This document shows positions 54,201 through 64,000 of a stretch of 64,000 bases of DNA, one piece after another. The first letter of the stretch is position 1; every line of letters starts with the position of its first letter. Source of the stretch: Scolanthus callimorphus (taxonomy: Eukaryota; Cnidaria; Anthozoa; Actiniaria; Edwardsiidae). A program made the position numbers and the translations under genes. A model generated the notes under the pieces. That model did no database searches, was not told the DNA's origin, and saw only the letters and a list, made by a program, of their open reading frames with translations. Where the stretch lies: NCBI GenBank assembly GCA_033964015.1, contig CM066916.1, positions 13,122,501 to 13,186,500 of the forward strand, read 5' to 3'.

Positions 54201-57200
54201 GGAGTGCCTCTGTCACTTGATGAGGACGGTGGGATCTAGGATTGATGTACCAAAAGCCAAGGTAATCAAGAGAGTGATTCGTTTTGACACCTGGAAATTG
54301 CAGGAGGGGATCTTTTCAAGATAAAAACTGGACAAAGGGAGATGGGTCTTTCAGATGCCATATTTTCTGGAGGGGTCTTTCAATCTCATTCTAAGAGCCT
54401 AACACTATCCCCTGCCAGGAAGGTCCAGAAAGGACTGTGCTGTGGAATCTGGAATTTCCATGTTAGAATTCTGAGTTTCAGGTCATGACAAGAGAAAGTC
54501 ATGATCAAGCTTGGCTATGGTGTTTTTGTAGAACTCTTTCTAATTGTTAGCATTTGTTTCAGCCACTGGTTGATCAGTACTTTGACCGTATAGCACAGAT
54601 CATGAATCGTGCTGATCTGCCAGCAAGGATCCGCTTCATGTTGGAGGATTCTGTGGAGCTCAGAAACAACAAGGTACAGTATACATATACTGGTATAGCA
54701 TACAATATACAGCATTTTATGATTAAAAACGTAAAGTTTGAACTGCACCATATCAGGGTCTAGCCACGTCATGTTTCACTTGTCGATCCATCATTTTTGC
54801 ATGCTGTCTTTGGATGACAATCGCTGTTGTTGGGTTGGGTGAGTCTGCATTGTCAGTCAATTTGAACCGCTTGAGCCAATAAGATACTTATTATATCCAG
54901 TGCTGTAGTAGCCTGACATCTCTGGCAAGAAGCAGTCAGTCCTTTGTACTAGGCAAAACGAGACAAAGATCAGTTCACTTGGTCGCATGTTACCTGGGTA
55001 CAGCTGATATAGTTTCAGATTCAACATGTTTTATTAGTCCTATGAAATTTTCTCTAGAGAGGTCATCTAGCCCTAATAATCGACAATTCCAGAAATAATT
55101 TATGTACTATGTGCTCACGGTAAATGAGTGACATTTTGGCCCATCCAACAAAGTGCAAACAATGTGCATATATTCTGGTATACTAACTGCCAGTCAAAGA
55201 ACTTATATTATTCATTTGTGCTTGTTCAGTGGATCCCACGTAAAGTAGCCAGAGATGTGGGCCCCAAGACAATTTACCAAATACGTCAAGAGGCTTGGCA
55301 GGTAGGTAACATAATAATTAAGCATTTTGACCTCCATATGCAGGGCTTCTGGAAAAACGCGGGAAAAATACCGAAATTACGCGGGGTTTGATATTACACG
55401 GAAAATCGCGAATTACACGGCAAATTACGTGGGATTGTGCGATAATTTTGGAGAAATTTAGCTATGTTTGTTTTGTTTAGATGAAAAATACTTCTCCGTA
55501 CCGTTGTGACGATGAAAATACATGAAACAAAATATAACTTCAAATATGATAATCAAAGAGAATGTTCACTGCAAACTAGTGCACGATCTTTAGTGGGAAC
55601 TAAGTGATGTCTGTAAACAGTACTGAACCCCAAAAATATCATTTCATTGTTTAGCGTCTTTGGAAGAAGCAAAGAAGTACTTAGTTTTTCGAGTCAAACA
55701 AACCAACTCTTTCTAATCCGACTTTTGATTCACTTTCATAATTGGGCCCAAGAAAATCACCAATAAGATGACGCTTACTGTGCGCTACAAACTAGTCCCT
55801 CACGTTTTTCATAGAAAGCCTAGTCGCTCTCGATATTTTTTCTCAGACCATTCTTTCGCAATTTTGAGGAAATGAATCTGCAATTTTCTTCGAAAATGAT
55901 CGGTCAGAACCCAAAATCAATTGTTATAAAAGGCACCTGAGCTATCTTACACGGGATTACGCGGGAATTAATGGATTACGCGGAAAAAGGCAAATAATGC
56001 GTTTCCGCACAAGCGCGTAATTCCAGAAGCCCTACATGGTATTTTGATTATGCCATAAACAAAATCATAAAGTTCTTGTCTTTGTGTACACGTTTGTGAC
56101 ATCTTCCTAATGGTACTTTGATCTAATTTCCAGGAATTCCCTGCTGGCTATCCGTCTTCCCAAACAGGTGGTGGCGCACCCAGGAACTCCCCTCCTCACG
56201 CCCCTGGTAATTGGTTTGGCAGGCCCCATCATGGACCAAGGATGCAAGGTGGGAGACCTGGGAACCCCTACAAGGGCGTGGCTTGAATGACGTCTTTCTC
56301 ATGGATGAGAACGGGAAGGGACCAAGGTTTGACGAGTATGGGAAGGGAATGGAGACCAGGCCATCTTATGGGTTAAGGTATGTATGAGAGAGGTGTGACT
56401 GCATTAATCCGAGTTAAGGCCAATTTGATCAAAGAATAAGTCAGGATAAAGCTAAATCACCTATTATTTGCTTATTCCAAATGTAGTATTTTCGAAAGAC
56501 ACAAACATTATTGTTAATGTATTTCCAAATGTCTGACTAGTATCTGGAAGGTCGTGGGTTAGATTCCCATCTCTGAACACAGAATTTTCTCCGGTGTTCT
56601 TTCATAGTCACCTGTTATTCACTTCACTACGCATATATCTATCACGAGTGATGCAAGTTGAGAAAAATCGTAGCACTTTCTCAAAACACATATATTGATA
56701 GATTTTAGCGAGGTATCGAATGTAGTATGTTTCCCTTTAAGTGAAGTTGTAATCTCGGTGCTACGCGCCTCATTAACTCACAGAAAACTCGAACTCATGT
56801 AAACGTTATTTTTCATGCTTACTGTGTCTGCTAATCTTTTGTACTTTCTTTATTAAGTTACAATGAGGATGATTTGAAAACTTCACCCCTAAAGATCCCT
56901 GGGCTGGACTTGCTGAGACAACAGCACGGTTTTCACCACCGACTGGCTCCCCACCAACATCACGGCATCAGCAGTACTATGACAGAGGGTCCCCACCTAC
57001 ATCGAGGCATCAGCAGTACTATGATAGGGGGTCACCACCAACATCAAGGCATCAGCAGTACTATGATAGGGGGTCGCCACCAGGATCTCGTGTCCAACAA
57101 TACGGTAAGACAACCCATTAATAGACAGTTATTGTTTCTGTCACAGCTAAAACTGTAGCCTATGTTTAGCCACCCTCCTCCTCTCAATAAAACTCAACAC

Positions 57201-60200
57201 GACTCTGATGATCTTGCAGGATCTCGACGTCCTCCTCCCCGACCAAGTCAGCTAGCTACAGATGGAGAGGTAATGAGATAACTACCATTTGTCAAGTTCC
57301 ACTATTTTCGTCCATGAATGCTGTATTCTTATTGGTTGACCTGGTAGCAGGCTTGAGTTATTTCCCTTACCTCACTCAGATTTCGTATGACTGTGAAAAG
57401 TGCCGCGACAATGTTATGCCGCGCCGCGACGACGCGATTTCATCCCCTGTCTACAGTAGGCAAACGACACTGCAAAGTTGAATCAAATATATGACTTGTT
57501 TAGCACCAGCCTTAAACATTAAAAGCCATAATGCTAAGTTGTCCTTACACAAGATAAGCCATGTTAGAAATAGTGTTATTGCAACAGGGTTGGGTTTGGG
57601 TTGCTATTTTTCGGGATCATCTTCAAGATGAAATGAACATTCTAGTTGTATCCGTGACTACAAATGACGGAACTATATATTTTTGTCGTGATCATGGTGA
57701 CTCAGATTTTATCTATATCGTCCCAGCGGTTTCGCCATGTTTATTGCAGTTTTCTTTGTGTTTTAGATAAGCCTTCGTCCAGCGAGAGATTCCATGGCCG
57801 CTAAGACACTTGGAATGAGTGCTCGATCACAGGGAAAACTAGTAAGTGTAATAGAATCAGAGCATTTCAATTTCTACGTCCACCAAACTAGACTCATCGG
57901 GATCGAGCGCAACCGTCCGTTTCATTAGTTTGCAAAGAACCAAAAACTGTCAGGCCTCAACAGCAGTCCTCTGCTGTAGTCGCGTAGCACGCACGTGCAT
58001 GCAGTAAATGGAAAAAAGAAATGCAGGCTAAAAATAACGGCTGCTAGAATAGCGGACATAAAGACCGGTCATACCTTGTTTCTGATCGGCCATATACGCA
58101 CAAGAGATGAAGACTCGTGTTATACAGACGATTGCGTTTGACTGTTTAACCCTAACAGTTCGCACGTTATGATTGAACGTTCGAAAGTCACGTTTCTAGG
58201 ATGAAACGAGACGTCTCTATGGACACCCACAGAGTTCTGCCCTCTGATTGGTCAGTGAAAAATAAACATTGCGTTTGCCCTTCGAAACGTCTCACTTTTT
58301 CTCTCACAACGCAACTTTCAAACGTAACGTGTGAGCTGTTTGGGTGAAACAGTCAAATGCAATCGGCTGTATGTGGCCGGGCAAAATGTCCGGTCAGGCA
58401 AAGATTTGACAGGTCGACTTTCAATTTCGGACGGACATTGTCCGATGATCGGCTCTTATTTTTAGCCGTGGAAATAGAAAGAAGGGCTGATGAAAACAAT
58501 TCAGTGCGTACTTTCTGTCTATGTCCCTGTCTGTGCCTGTTAATAGACGGCGGAATGAATTTTTAATGAGGGTTTTATATCATTTTCAGGATCCACTGAA
58601 CAGGAACAAGGCTCCTCCCATTATTGAAAAACCCAAACCAAAGAAACCGCAAGGTCCAAGTAAAGCCGACCTTGAGAAACAAATGGTAAAACAAATGCCT
58701 GACCTGATAAAGATCGGTTTCTATGTTTTCATGCTTATTCGAATACTTATACGTGTTCCGCTTGTTGTGTTATTACTAGGCTGGTATTTTGAAAGATTAC
58801 TTGGCAAATAAGGATGATGCTGCTGCTCTGAAAGCTATTAAAAACATGAAGGCAGAAAAGTAAGTTCTGATCATAAATTTTGTAGCCACAAATATGATTT
58901 TCTTATCTTGTTCATGTGAGTAATGTTGAACTAACCTGATGTCTTAGGCGCCTGTAGAATGAACTATGACTGAACATGTCAGCTTGTTTTTAGATCTATG
59001 AAAGGTCATGAATATCAACAGAAAAATCATATGATGTAAAATAAAATAAACAGAGGGTGTTCTCCTCATCCTGAAGAAACTCAATAGCGGTCGAAAGTAC
59101 ACGACCGCTACCGAGGAGAAGGTGAAGGGCTTACCGGGCTGCATGAGATGGCGCAAATTGCTGCCGCTAGGCTTACAATTACGAGGACTGTTTTGAGAGC
59201 CAAGCCATTGCACAGCAGGGGCGTAGCCAGGGGGGGCCCGCCCCCCCCCCCTTTCTCGGAAATTTTCCCATACATTTACTGTATTTGCTGGAGAAAATTT
59301 GAGCATTTTCGTCCCATGTTTTCACTATCCGCCCCCCCCCCCCCCCCCCCCCCCCCCCCTTCCATAATTCCTGGCTACGCCGCTGCACAGGCAACCCCCT
59401 ACTTTTATGAGGAGTGCAATGGGTTCTTTATCGTGTTAGAAGGGAAAGCAGACGGTTCTTCGATTTATTGTCTCATCCGAAAGACTAAGTGTCGCCATGG
59501 TGTAATGACATCCGTGCCATTTCTACAGGAATTGCAAAAGCCATGTGCTTCAGGCATTAAACATGGGTTTGGAACAGAACGAAGAGGAGCGTGAGCTGAT
59601 TTGTCAGCTTGTTCAGTCTCTTCATAAGGAAGGCCTTACCAACACTGAAACCATCGTGCAGGGACTGCAGAGTGTGTTAGATGAGAAAGCCAGTAGTTCA
59701 GAAGGGGCTAAAGAGTACATTGCTTCTATTTCTGCCAGGACTATAGTTCAGGTAACGTGGCCTTGGTGGTACAGAACAGATTTCGTATGACTGAAAAGTG
59801 GCGCGGCACTGTCGCGGTCGTGGCACGGAACCTGGCCGGCCGTAGATACGGAATGAAATCGCGTAGTCGCGGTACAGTCACGGTCGCGGCACGACAACTC
59901 TTTCGCGGCACTTTTCACAGTCGTACGAAATCTGCTCTATTCCATATTTTCGTGGGAAGCAATAAATACGGAAAAATGACGATAAAATCGATAAAATTTG
60001 CGTTGCCAAATTTTCGGCTTTATTATAAGCCTTTATCAGGGCTGCTGATGAAGCAAGCCACATTTTCGTGGTCATGCCCTCCCGATTAGTGGATCATAAC
60101 TGGAAACCTAGTGAAGGGTTAATTTAGCAAGTTTAGCTACAGTCCAATTTACAAGAACAATAGGAAAATAATTATCTAATTTTATCAAGAGGATAGAATT

Positions 60201-63200
60201 GGATTGTCAGTTGGCCTTTTTGCAATTTGATAAAGCAAGCCTTGCAATCCATCCATACAAGTGTTATTTTGGATCCCATTCTTTTAGTTTGTATTGTAAC
60301 TTGCTGAAGTTTGGGCTTCTTACTAAAAGCTTTTAAGGGTGACCGGGTCACGTGACCTATTAGTGCAAAAGGCCTATTCCATGTTAAATCTCGCTCGTTT
60401 TTTGCCAATCAACACGCGTTTAGCTATTGGATTGACTGAATAGACCACCAGATTATAACATTTTGGTGAAACAACCGTGACACAGCCGACGTAGAAACTT
60501 ACTAGAGCAAAACCTGTGTCTTGGCGAAGTTGTAGGTCTTCACTATTGCATCTAAAGCACCAATACTTCATTAACTTATTTTAACAGGGTCTTGTAACAC
60601 TCAGTGATATCGGTTCAGTGATGGAAGGCGGAAGTTTCTATCCAACACTTCTGTTGGTGTTGAAGAAACTTGAAGAGCTGAATGGCCAGGTAAGAAAATA
60701 TTAAAGCTAAATTGCAGTACATAAGAATATCGTGACCTATGGGAGATAAATGATAGAAATATTATACACAGTCACATGAGAGCTATCTTTATTTACAGGA
60801 ATGGTTGCGAAATGCCTTCAACGATTCCAAGATCGACTTGCTCAAGACTTTGCCAGGTATGATTAATCCTTCATTTGGACATACTTCCAGATAGAATGCA
60901 ATGAAAGTTTTAGTTAATCATTTAACCTTATATTTGATATTTTGTTGTCTTTGTAACAGAATCCGCTCGGAATAGTGGCAAAATGATGGCGATTTTAGAT
61001 GAAAAGGTAGGTCAGGACGCTAGTATGAAACTAAATGTAGCATTCAAACCTCGTTAAAAACATTGGGTGACCGATTTTCATTGTCCTTGTCATGACAAAC
61101 AAGAACCAAACTGTAAAAAGAGTTCAGTGGATACATAGACTTCCAAATCCCTCCTTGGGATGGCAACATGACAAACGTTTCCTTTAACTTATTTGTTTCA
61201 GTCGTTGTCGTTCTTGTTTCCCCTCCTGAGGATCCAAGCAGACCTTTTCAAAAAGATCGAAGAGGATCCCAACTCCTCAACAGTCTACAAATGGATCAAA
61301 GTAAGATGCATCACCACTAAGTACATTTCCAGGCAGACAGTACAATGTATCAAATGCAGTTTAAAAATTATACTTCGCTGTCTTGAAACACTTCATTGAA
61401 CTTCAAAGGACTTCTTTGAAAAACGTTTTGATGTAAACTCAATGGAGATGAAGGAAGCCACTTGTAAGGATTTCAGTTATCCAGACCTTACAGCTAAAAC
61501 TGTTGCATCACGACCCACGTTTTTAAAAACATCAAATTATTTTTGGATTTTTGACTTTGCTGTTCCGCCAATCAAACTGTCTGAGCCAATGAAACTCTTG
61601 CCCTTTTTCGCCTAGTGCAGTCAACTGGCTTCCCTCTAAACTAAAACCAGACGTCGCGACAGAAAGCCAGGCGACTGCACTAGGCGAAACAGGGCAAGAA
61701 TCTGATTGGCTCATAAGATTTGAGTGGCGGAACAGCAAAGCCAAAAACAAATCGATGTTTTGAAAACGCGGGTCGCGATGCAACGATTTTAGCTGTAAAG
61801 CCAAAGCTGTTGTTTCGCGCTGTGTATTTCCAAACCTGGTTTGATTTGGGTTTTTCTGTTCCGTCAGTCAAACCATCTAAGCCAATCAGGTCCTTGGCCT
61901 GTTACGCCTAGTACAGTCAACTGGGTTTTAATCGCGAAAGAAAGCCAATCGACTGCACTAGGCGTAACAAGGCAAGGACCTGATTGGCTTAGATTGTTAG
62001 CAGCGCGAACCATCTAAGCCAATCAAGTCCTTGGCCTGTTTCGCCTGGTGCAGTCAACTGGGTTTTCGTCGCGACAGAAAGCCAATCGACTGCACTAGGC
62101 GTAACAAGGCAAGGACCTGGTTGGCTTAGATTGTAAGCAGCGCGATCCATCTAAGCAAATCAGGTCCTTGGCCTGTTACGCCTAGTAAAGTCAACTGGGT
62201 TTTCGTCGCGACAGAAAGCCAGTCGACTGCACTAGGCGAAACAAGGCAAGGACCTCATTGGCTTAGATTGTAAGCTACGCGAAGCAAGACTTTAGCTGTA
62301 ACACCTGTGGATGAGATCAAAGCGCTAAAGCAATTTGAAGGAAGCATGTGCTTTATTTGTTTGTTTGTTGATTTTTTTACAGGAAAATGTCGATAGCTCC
62401 CTCCACACACAACCCGAGTTCGTTATTGCCATATCTACCTGGTAAGGAAACATTTGAAATAATTGTATAAAACAATGCTTTATTGCCGAACCCTCAAATA
62501 ATGTTATGGCACTCAGGCACGCATCGCTACTACGAAAATCATGCAGACAAAAGCACGAACCCTAACCGGTAACCCGATTACTAAGCCAAAGCCTAACCAG
62601 TGCGCTACGAGTGAATTCGCTGGGTTGGAGGTGCTTTTTAATTGGATTTGTACTGTTTTTCATTAGCATCTATAGAACGAAGCTATATGAATGATAATGA
62701 CTAATTATCCCAAGGGATCAGAAATGGCAACGACCTTTCTGAAAAGGCATCGACCGTTCAGAGAAATGGCAACGACCGTTCTAAAAGGCAACGATGGTTT
62801 ACGAAAGGGAAACTAGCGATGACGGAGCCGGGCCCCCCCCCCCCCAAAAGTTCGCCAAGTTTTCATACATTTTCACTAAACTCAGCCTCCCCATCTTGCC
62901 ATACAATCTTACTAATGAGCTCCCCCCCCCTCCCCAATTTGAAAACTGTTTCGCCAGTTCTAGGTGATTTGAAACATTGACAGGTAAAACCTATAATGAT
63001 ATTACACAACGCGGTTGCATTATGAAAAGCATATGATCGCCCTAACAAAATTTACCATCGCTCATAATTTCCATTTAATTTTTAGCGTTCTGTCATTTGC
63101 TACACAAGACAGTACTCTTGGCAAGGGAATAGACTCCACCATGGCACCAGACAAAGAACTCGTGGAGAAAGAGAAACTTGCAGTAAAAAAACTAAAGGTA

Positions 63201-63828
63201 ATGCAACCTGAACTTGGCGCTTTCGCTACTAGAGGTCTATTGATAATAGTCCCCTAGTAGCGTGACCAGTCAGAATTCAGCATTGACAGTAGTCCACTAG
63301 CTGGGTGACACTATATATTTTGAGTGGCGTTTCGTTGGCAATATTGTGTTAGTTTTTTCTTTGCCGAAACTTCACCGTGGTGAACTCCATCAAATTGTTG
63401 AGGGTTTTATCTCGCAAACTACATTATGTAAGACGGAGCTTCTTGACTAACAGGAGTTACTGAAGTTACGCCTTGCATGTTTTTATTGTAAGGACCCGTG
63501 GCCTTTCAGCGAAGATGAACCCAGTCGAGCAAAAAGGAGAAGAAACAAAATAAGACTCAAAACTTTGGTTTTGCGAACTTTACCCTTGGACCTGGGTAGG
63601 ATGAAATGTACGCAATGTACGGAATTGGAAAACATTGTACCATCGCACGATAGGAAATCTCATCAGTGGACATAAAGGCCAATCTAGCTTATTTCACTTT
63701 TACGATTCCTGATCATCGTTTCTGTCCTTAGCCTCTTCTGGATAAGTTCTTGCACGAGAAGTTGGAACTCCAAGTTAGCGCGCTGTACGCCCTACAGGTC
63801 TTCTGTCACATCAACAACTATCCAAAAG
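48229..63828 (+). CDS. EIF4G2: EIF4G2 (DAP5/NAT1/p97), 3'-partial
   Basis: Cytoplasmic eIF4G-like scaffold that binds eIF3 and eIF4A but not eIF4E and supports non-canonical initiation. Exons: 48229-48401, 49347-49449, 49653-49766, 50324-50390, 51539-51631, 52215-52273, 54151-54261, 54563-54673, 55230-55301, 56134-56377, 56858-57104, 57220-57269, 57767-57841, 58590-58685, 58780-58859, 59529-59751, 60588-60689, 60799-60856, 60960-61006, 61202-61300, 62383-62441, 63086-63197, 63732-63828. About 831 residues are present; human has 907. MIF4G (exons 1-9): ILNKLTPDKFEKL, YSSMYAQLCLRLSEEAPNFD, KMLGNIRFIGELAKLD, LPARIRF. Then a Gly/Pro/Arg-rich middle and ISLRPA; MA3 (exons 15-18); W2 begins in 19-23 (SLSFLFPLLR, VYKWIK, LQVSALYALQ) and runs off the window. 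The absence of an eIF4E-binding N-terminus separates it from EIF4G1/3. The chosen start is GTG. Exons 10 and 11 each lack one base. Confidence 0.93.
50408..50598. mobile_element. Poly-C element in EIF4G2 intron 4
   Basis: CAGGGGTGGATTTAG at the left, a 22-base C run, and CCTGGATCTGCCCG at the right. Same family as 59215-59387 and 10024-10161. It abuts the next element. Confidence 0.55.
50596..51322. mobile_element. Element with TACCGTATTTACCCGTATA ends
   Basis: TACCGTATTTACCCGTATAT at the left and its near-inverse at the right, with GTGCGTCTTATA words inside each end. A smaller foldback (CCTGCCAGCAGGCG / CGCCTGCTAGAAGG, about 50786-50985) is nested inside. In EIF4G2 intron 4; an end fragment recurs at 36636-36722. 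Confidence 0.7.
52423..53759. mobile_element. 1.3-kb element built of inverted and tandem ~120-bp units
   Basis: TAGGGTCTGTTAG at the left and CTAACAGACCCTA at the right; CTTTTGCGTACAGGCACC and CAAACTTGGCACAAATGTTC are mirrored next to them. The interior is several diverged ~120-bp units, in one direction in the left part and the opposite direction in the right, each with ACCAAACTTGGCAC, GTTCCTTGGGTGA and a G or C run. In EIF4G2 intron 6. The 188-codon minus frame at 52347-52913 follows the repeat. Confidence 0.75.
55342..56033. mobile_element. Element with AGGGCTTCTGGAA ends
   Basis: AGGGCTTCTGGAAAAACGCG at the left is mirrored by CGCGTAATTCCAGAAGCCCT at the right, and repeated TTACGCGG-type words occur near both ends. 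About 692 bp in EIF4G2 intron 9, non-coding. Confidence 0.7.
56963..57088 (+). repeat. Coding 42-bp tandem repeat in EIF4G2 exon 11
   Basis: Three 14-codon units, each reading RHQQYYDRGSPP plus TS or GS in the frame that matches exon 12. Differences between units are nearly all synonymous third-position changes, so this frame has been under selection. A competing frame (GISSTM...) is open but does not join exon 12. Confidence 0.8.
57378..57450. repeat. Half copy of the CAGATTTCGTATGACTG MITE
   Basis: Shares CAGATTTCGTATGACTG and GCCGCGAC words with the full element at 59775-59937. In EIF4G2 intron 12. Confidence 0.6.
58124..58370. mobile_element. MITE, uninterrupted copy
   Basis: ACAG.CGATTGCGTTTGACTG at the left is mirrored by CAGTCAAATGCAATCGGCTG at the right, with inner arms AACAGTTCGCACGTTA / TAACGTGTGAGCTGTT. 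247 bp in EIF4G2 intron 13. It is the empty-site relative of 42694-43761. Confidence 0.8.
59215..59387. mobile_element. Poly-C element with CAGGGGCGTAGCCAGG ends
   Basis: CAGGGGCGTAGCCAGG at the left is mirrored by CCTGGCTACGCCGCTG at the right, with two long C runs between. The flanks share GCACAG-like bases. In EIF4G2 intron 15. The ends resemble those of hAT elements. Confidence 0.65.
59775..59937. mobile_element. Foldback MITE, GC-rich
   Basis: AACAGATTTCGTATGACTG at the left is mirrored by CAGTCGTACGAAATCTG at the right. The interior is rich in CGCGGCAC and CGGTCGCGGC in both directions. In EIF4G2 intron 16. Confidence 0.72.
60160..60500. repeat. Probable diverged copy of the 26284-28021 element ends
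   Basis: GGATAGAATTGGATTGTCAG with GGCCTTTTTG (about 60190) and ATTTTGGTGAAACAACCGTGAC (about 60461-60481) match segments near 26447 and 27987-28008. The terminal TTAAAGGGGCAC is lost. In EIF4G2 intron 16. Confidence 0.4.
61488..61800. mobile_element. Large foldback element in EIF4G2 intron 20
   Basis: CTTACAGCTAAAACTGTTGC at the left is mirrored by GCAACGATTTTAGCTGTAAAG at the right. Further mirrored words are CGACCCACG / CGCGGGTCG, GGCGGAACAGCAAAG and TTCGCCTAGTGCAGTC / GACTGCACTAGGCGAA. Non-coding. Confidence 0.78.
61797..62302. repeat. Tandem array of palindromic ~137-bp units
   Basis: Units start CCATCTAAGC.AATCA at 61874, 62009 and 62147. Each is itself an inverted repeat: CAATCAGGTCCTTGGCCTG / CAAGGCAAGGACCTGATTG, and GCCTAGT.CAGTCAACTGGG / AATCGACTGCACTAGGC. 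The outer edge TTTAGCTGTAAC at about 62291-62302 resembles the edge of the neighbouring foldback. In EIF4G2 intron 20. Confidence 0.78.
62820..62950. repeat. Degraded poly-C element in EIF4G2 intron 21
   Basis: GGAGCCGGGCCCCCCCCCC at the left, CTCCCCCCCC near 62919, and a TTCTAGGTGATTTGAAAC right part. Only the C-run architecture ties it to the family. Confidence 0.35.
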
Positions 63829-64000
63829 GTGAGACATAAAATATATAAACCATCCAAAGATGTGAAAAGCGAGGTATTTGTTTGCGTGCAGTCAAATGTT
63901 GATCTCGCTACTGAATTTGTTCGGACGGAAATAGCTTTTTGGACCGTGGACCTAAAAGCAGCTATCATATCATACTCTATAAAGTGGATTTCAGATGACC

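Noticed and set aside
56900..57100. GISSTM repeat frame of exon 11 as the true protein
   Set aside because: Although open, it does not join exon 12 in phase, and the differences between units are synonymous only in the RHQQYYDRGSPP frame.

Overview
The window looks like nuclear DNA of an anthozoan cnidarian (stony coral or sea anemone). The evidence is four animal genes with GT-AG introns, an intronless Zic zinc-finger gene, and introns and spacers filled with short palindromic transposons (MITEs), tandem-core elements and CR1/L2-type retroposon ends. The species cannot be named from sequence alone. All gene models were built by hand from splice signals and remembered protein families; no alignment was run.

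Layout. 2092-3342 (-): single-exon Zic transcription factor. 3343-15760: about 12 kb without a recognisable gene, holding MITEs and one possible regulatory segment. 15761-33709 (-): N-acetylglucosamine kinase (NAGK), nine exons. Its 6.3-kb last intron carries a 42-bp minisatellite, two MITEs and a tandem-core transposon broken by a reverse-transcriptase element; introns 5-7 carry more satellites and related elements. 36296-47533 (-): MAEA, the RING-type subunit of the GID/CTLH ubiquitin ligase, nine exons. 48229-63828 (+): EIF4G2 (DAP5/NAT1/p97), 23 coding exons seen, running off the right edge before the last ~70 residues. MAEA and EIF4G2 are head to head across about 0.35-0.45 kb, suggesting a shared promoter.

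The four genes do not form a pathway: developmental transcription factor, amino-sugar salvage, protein degradation and cap-independent translation. The points most worth following are: (1) EIF4G2 probably starts at GUG, as its vertebrate orthologue does; (2) single missing bases in short G/C runs break EIF4G2 twice, the MAEA exon 2/3 junction once and a reverse-transcriptase frame once, suggesting assembly error; (3) one MITE family is present both empty and filled by a TTAA-flanked element; (4) a family of elements with a GC-rich hairpin end and a core rich in perfect TGACGTCA and CACGTG sites sits three times inside NAGK introns.
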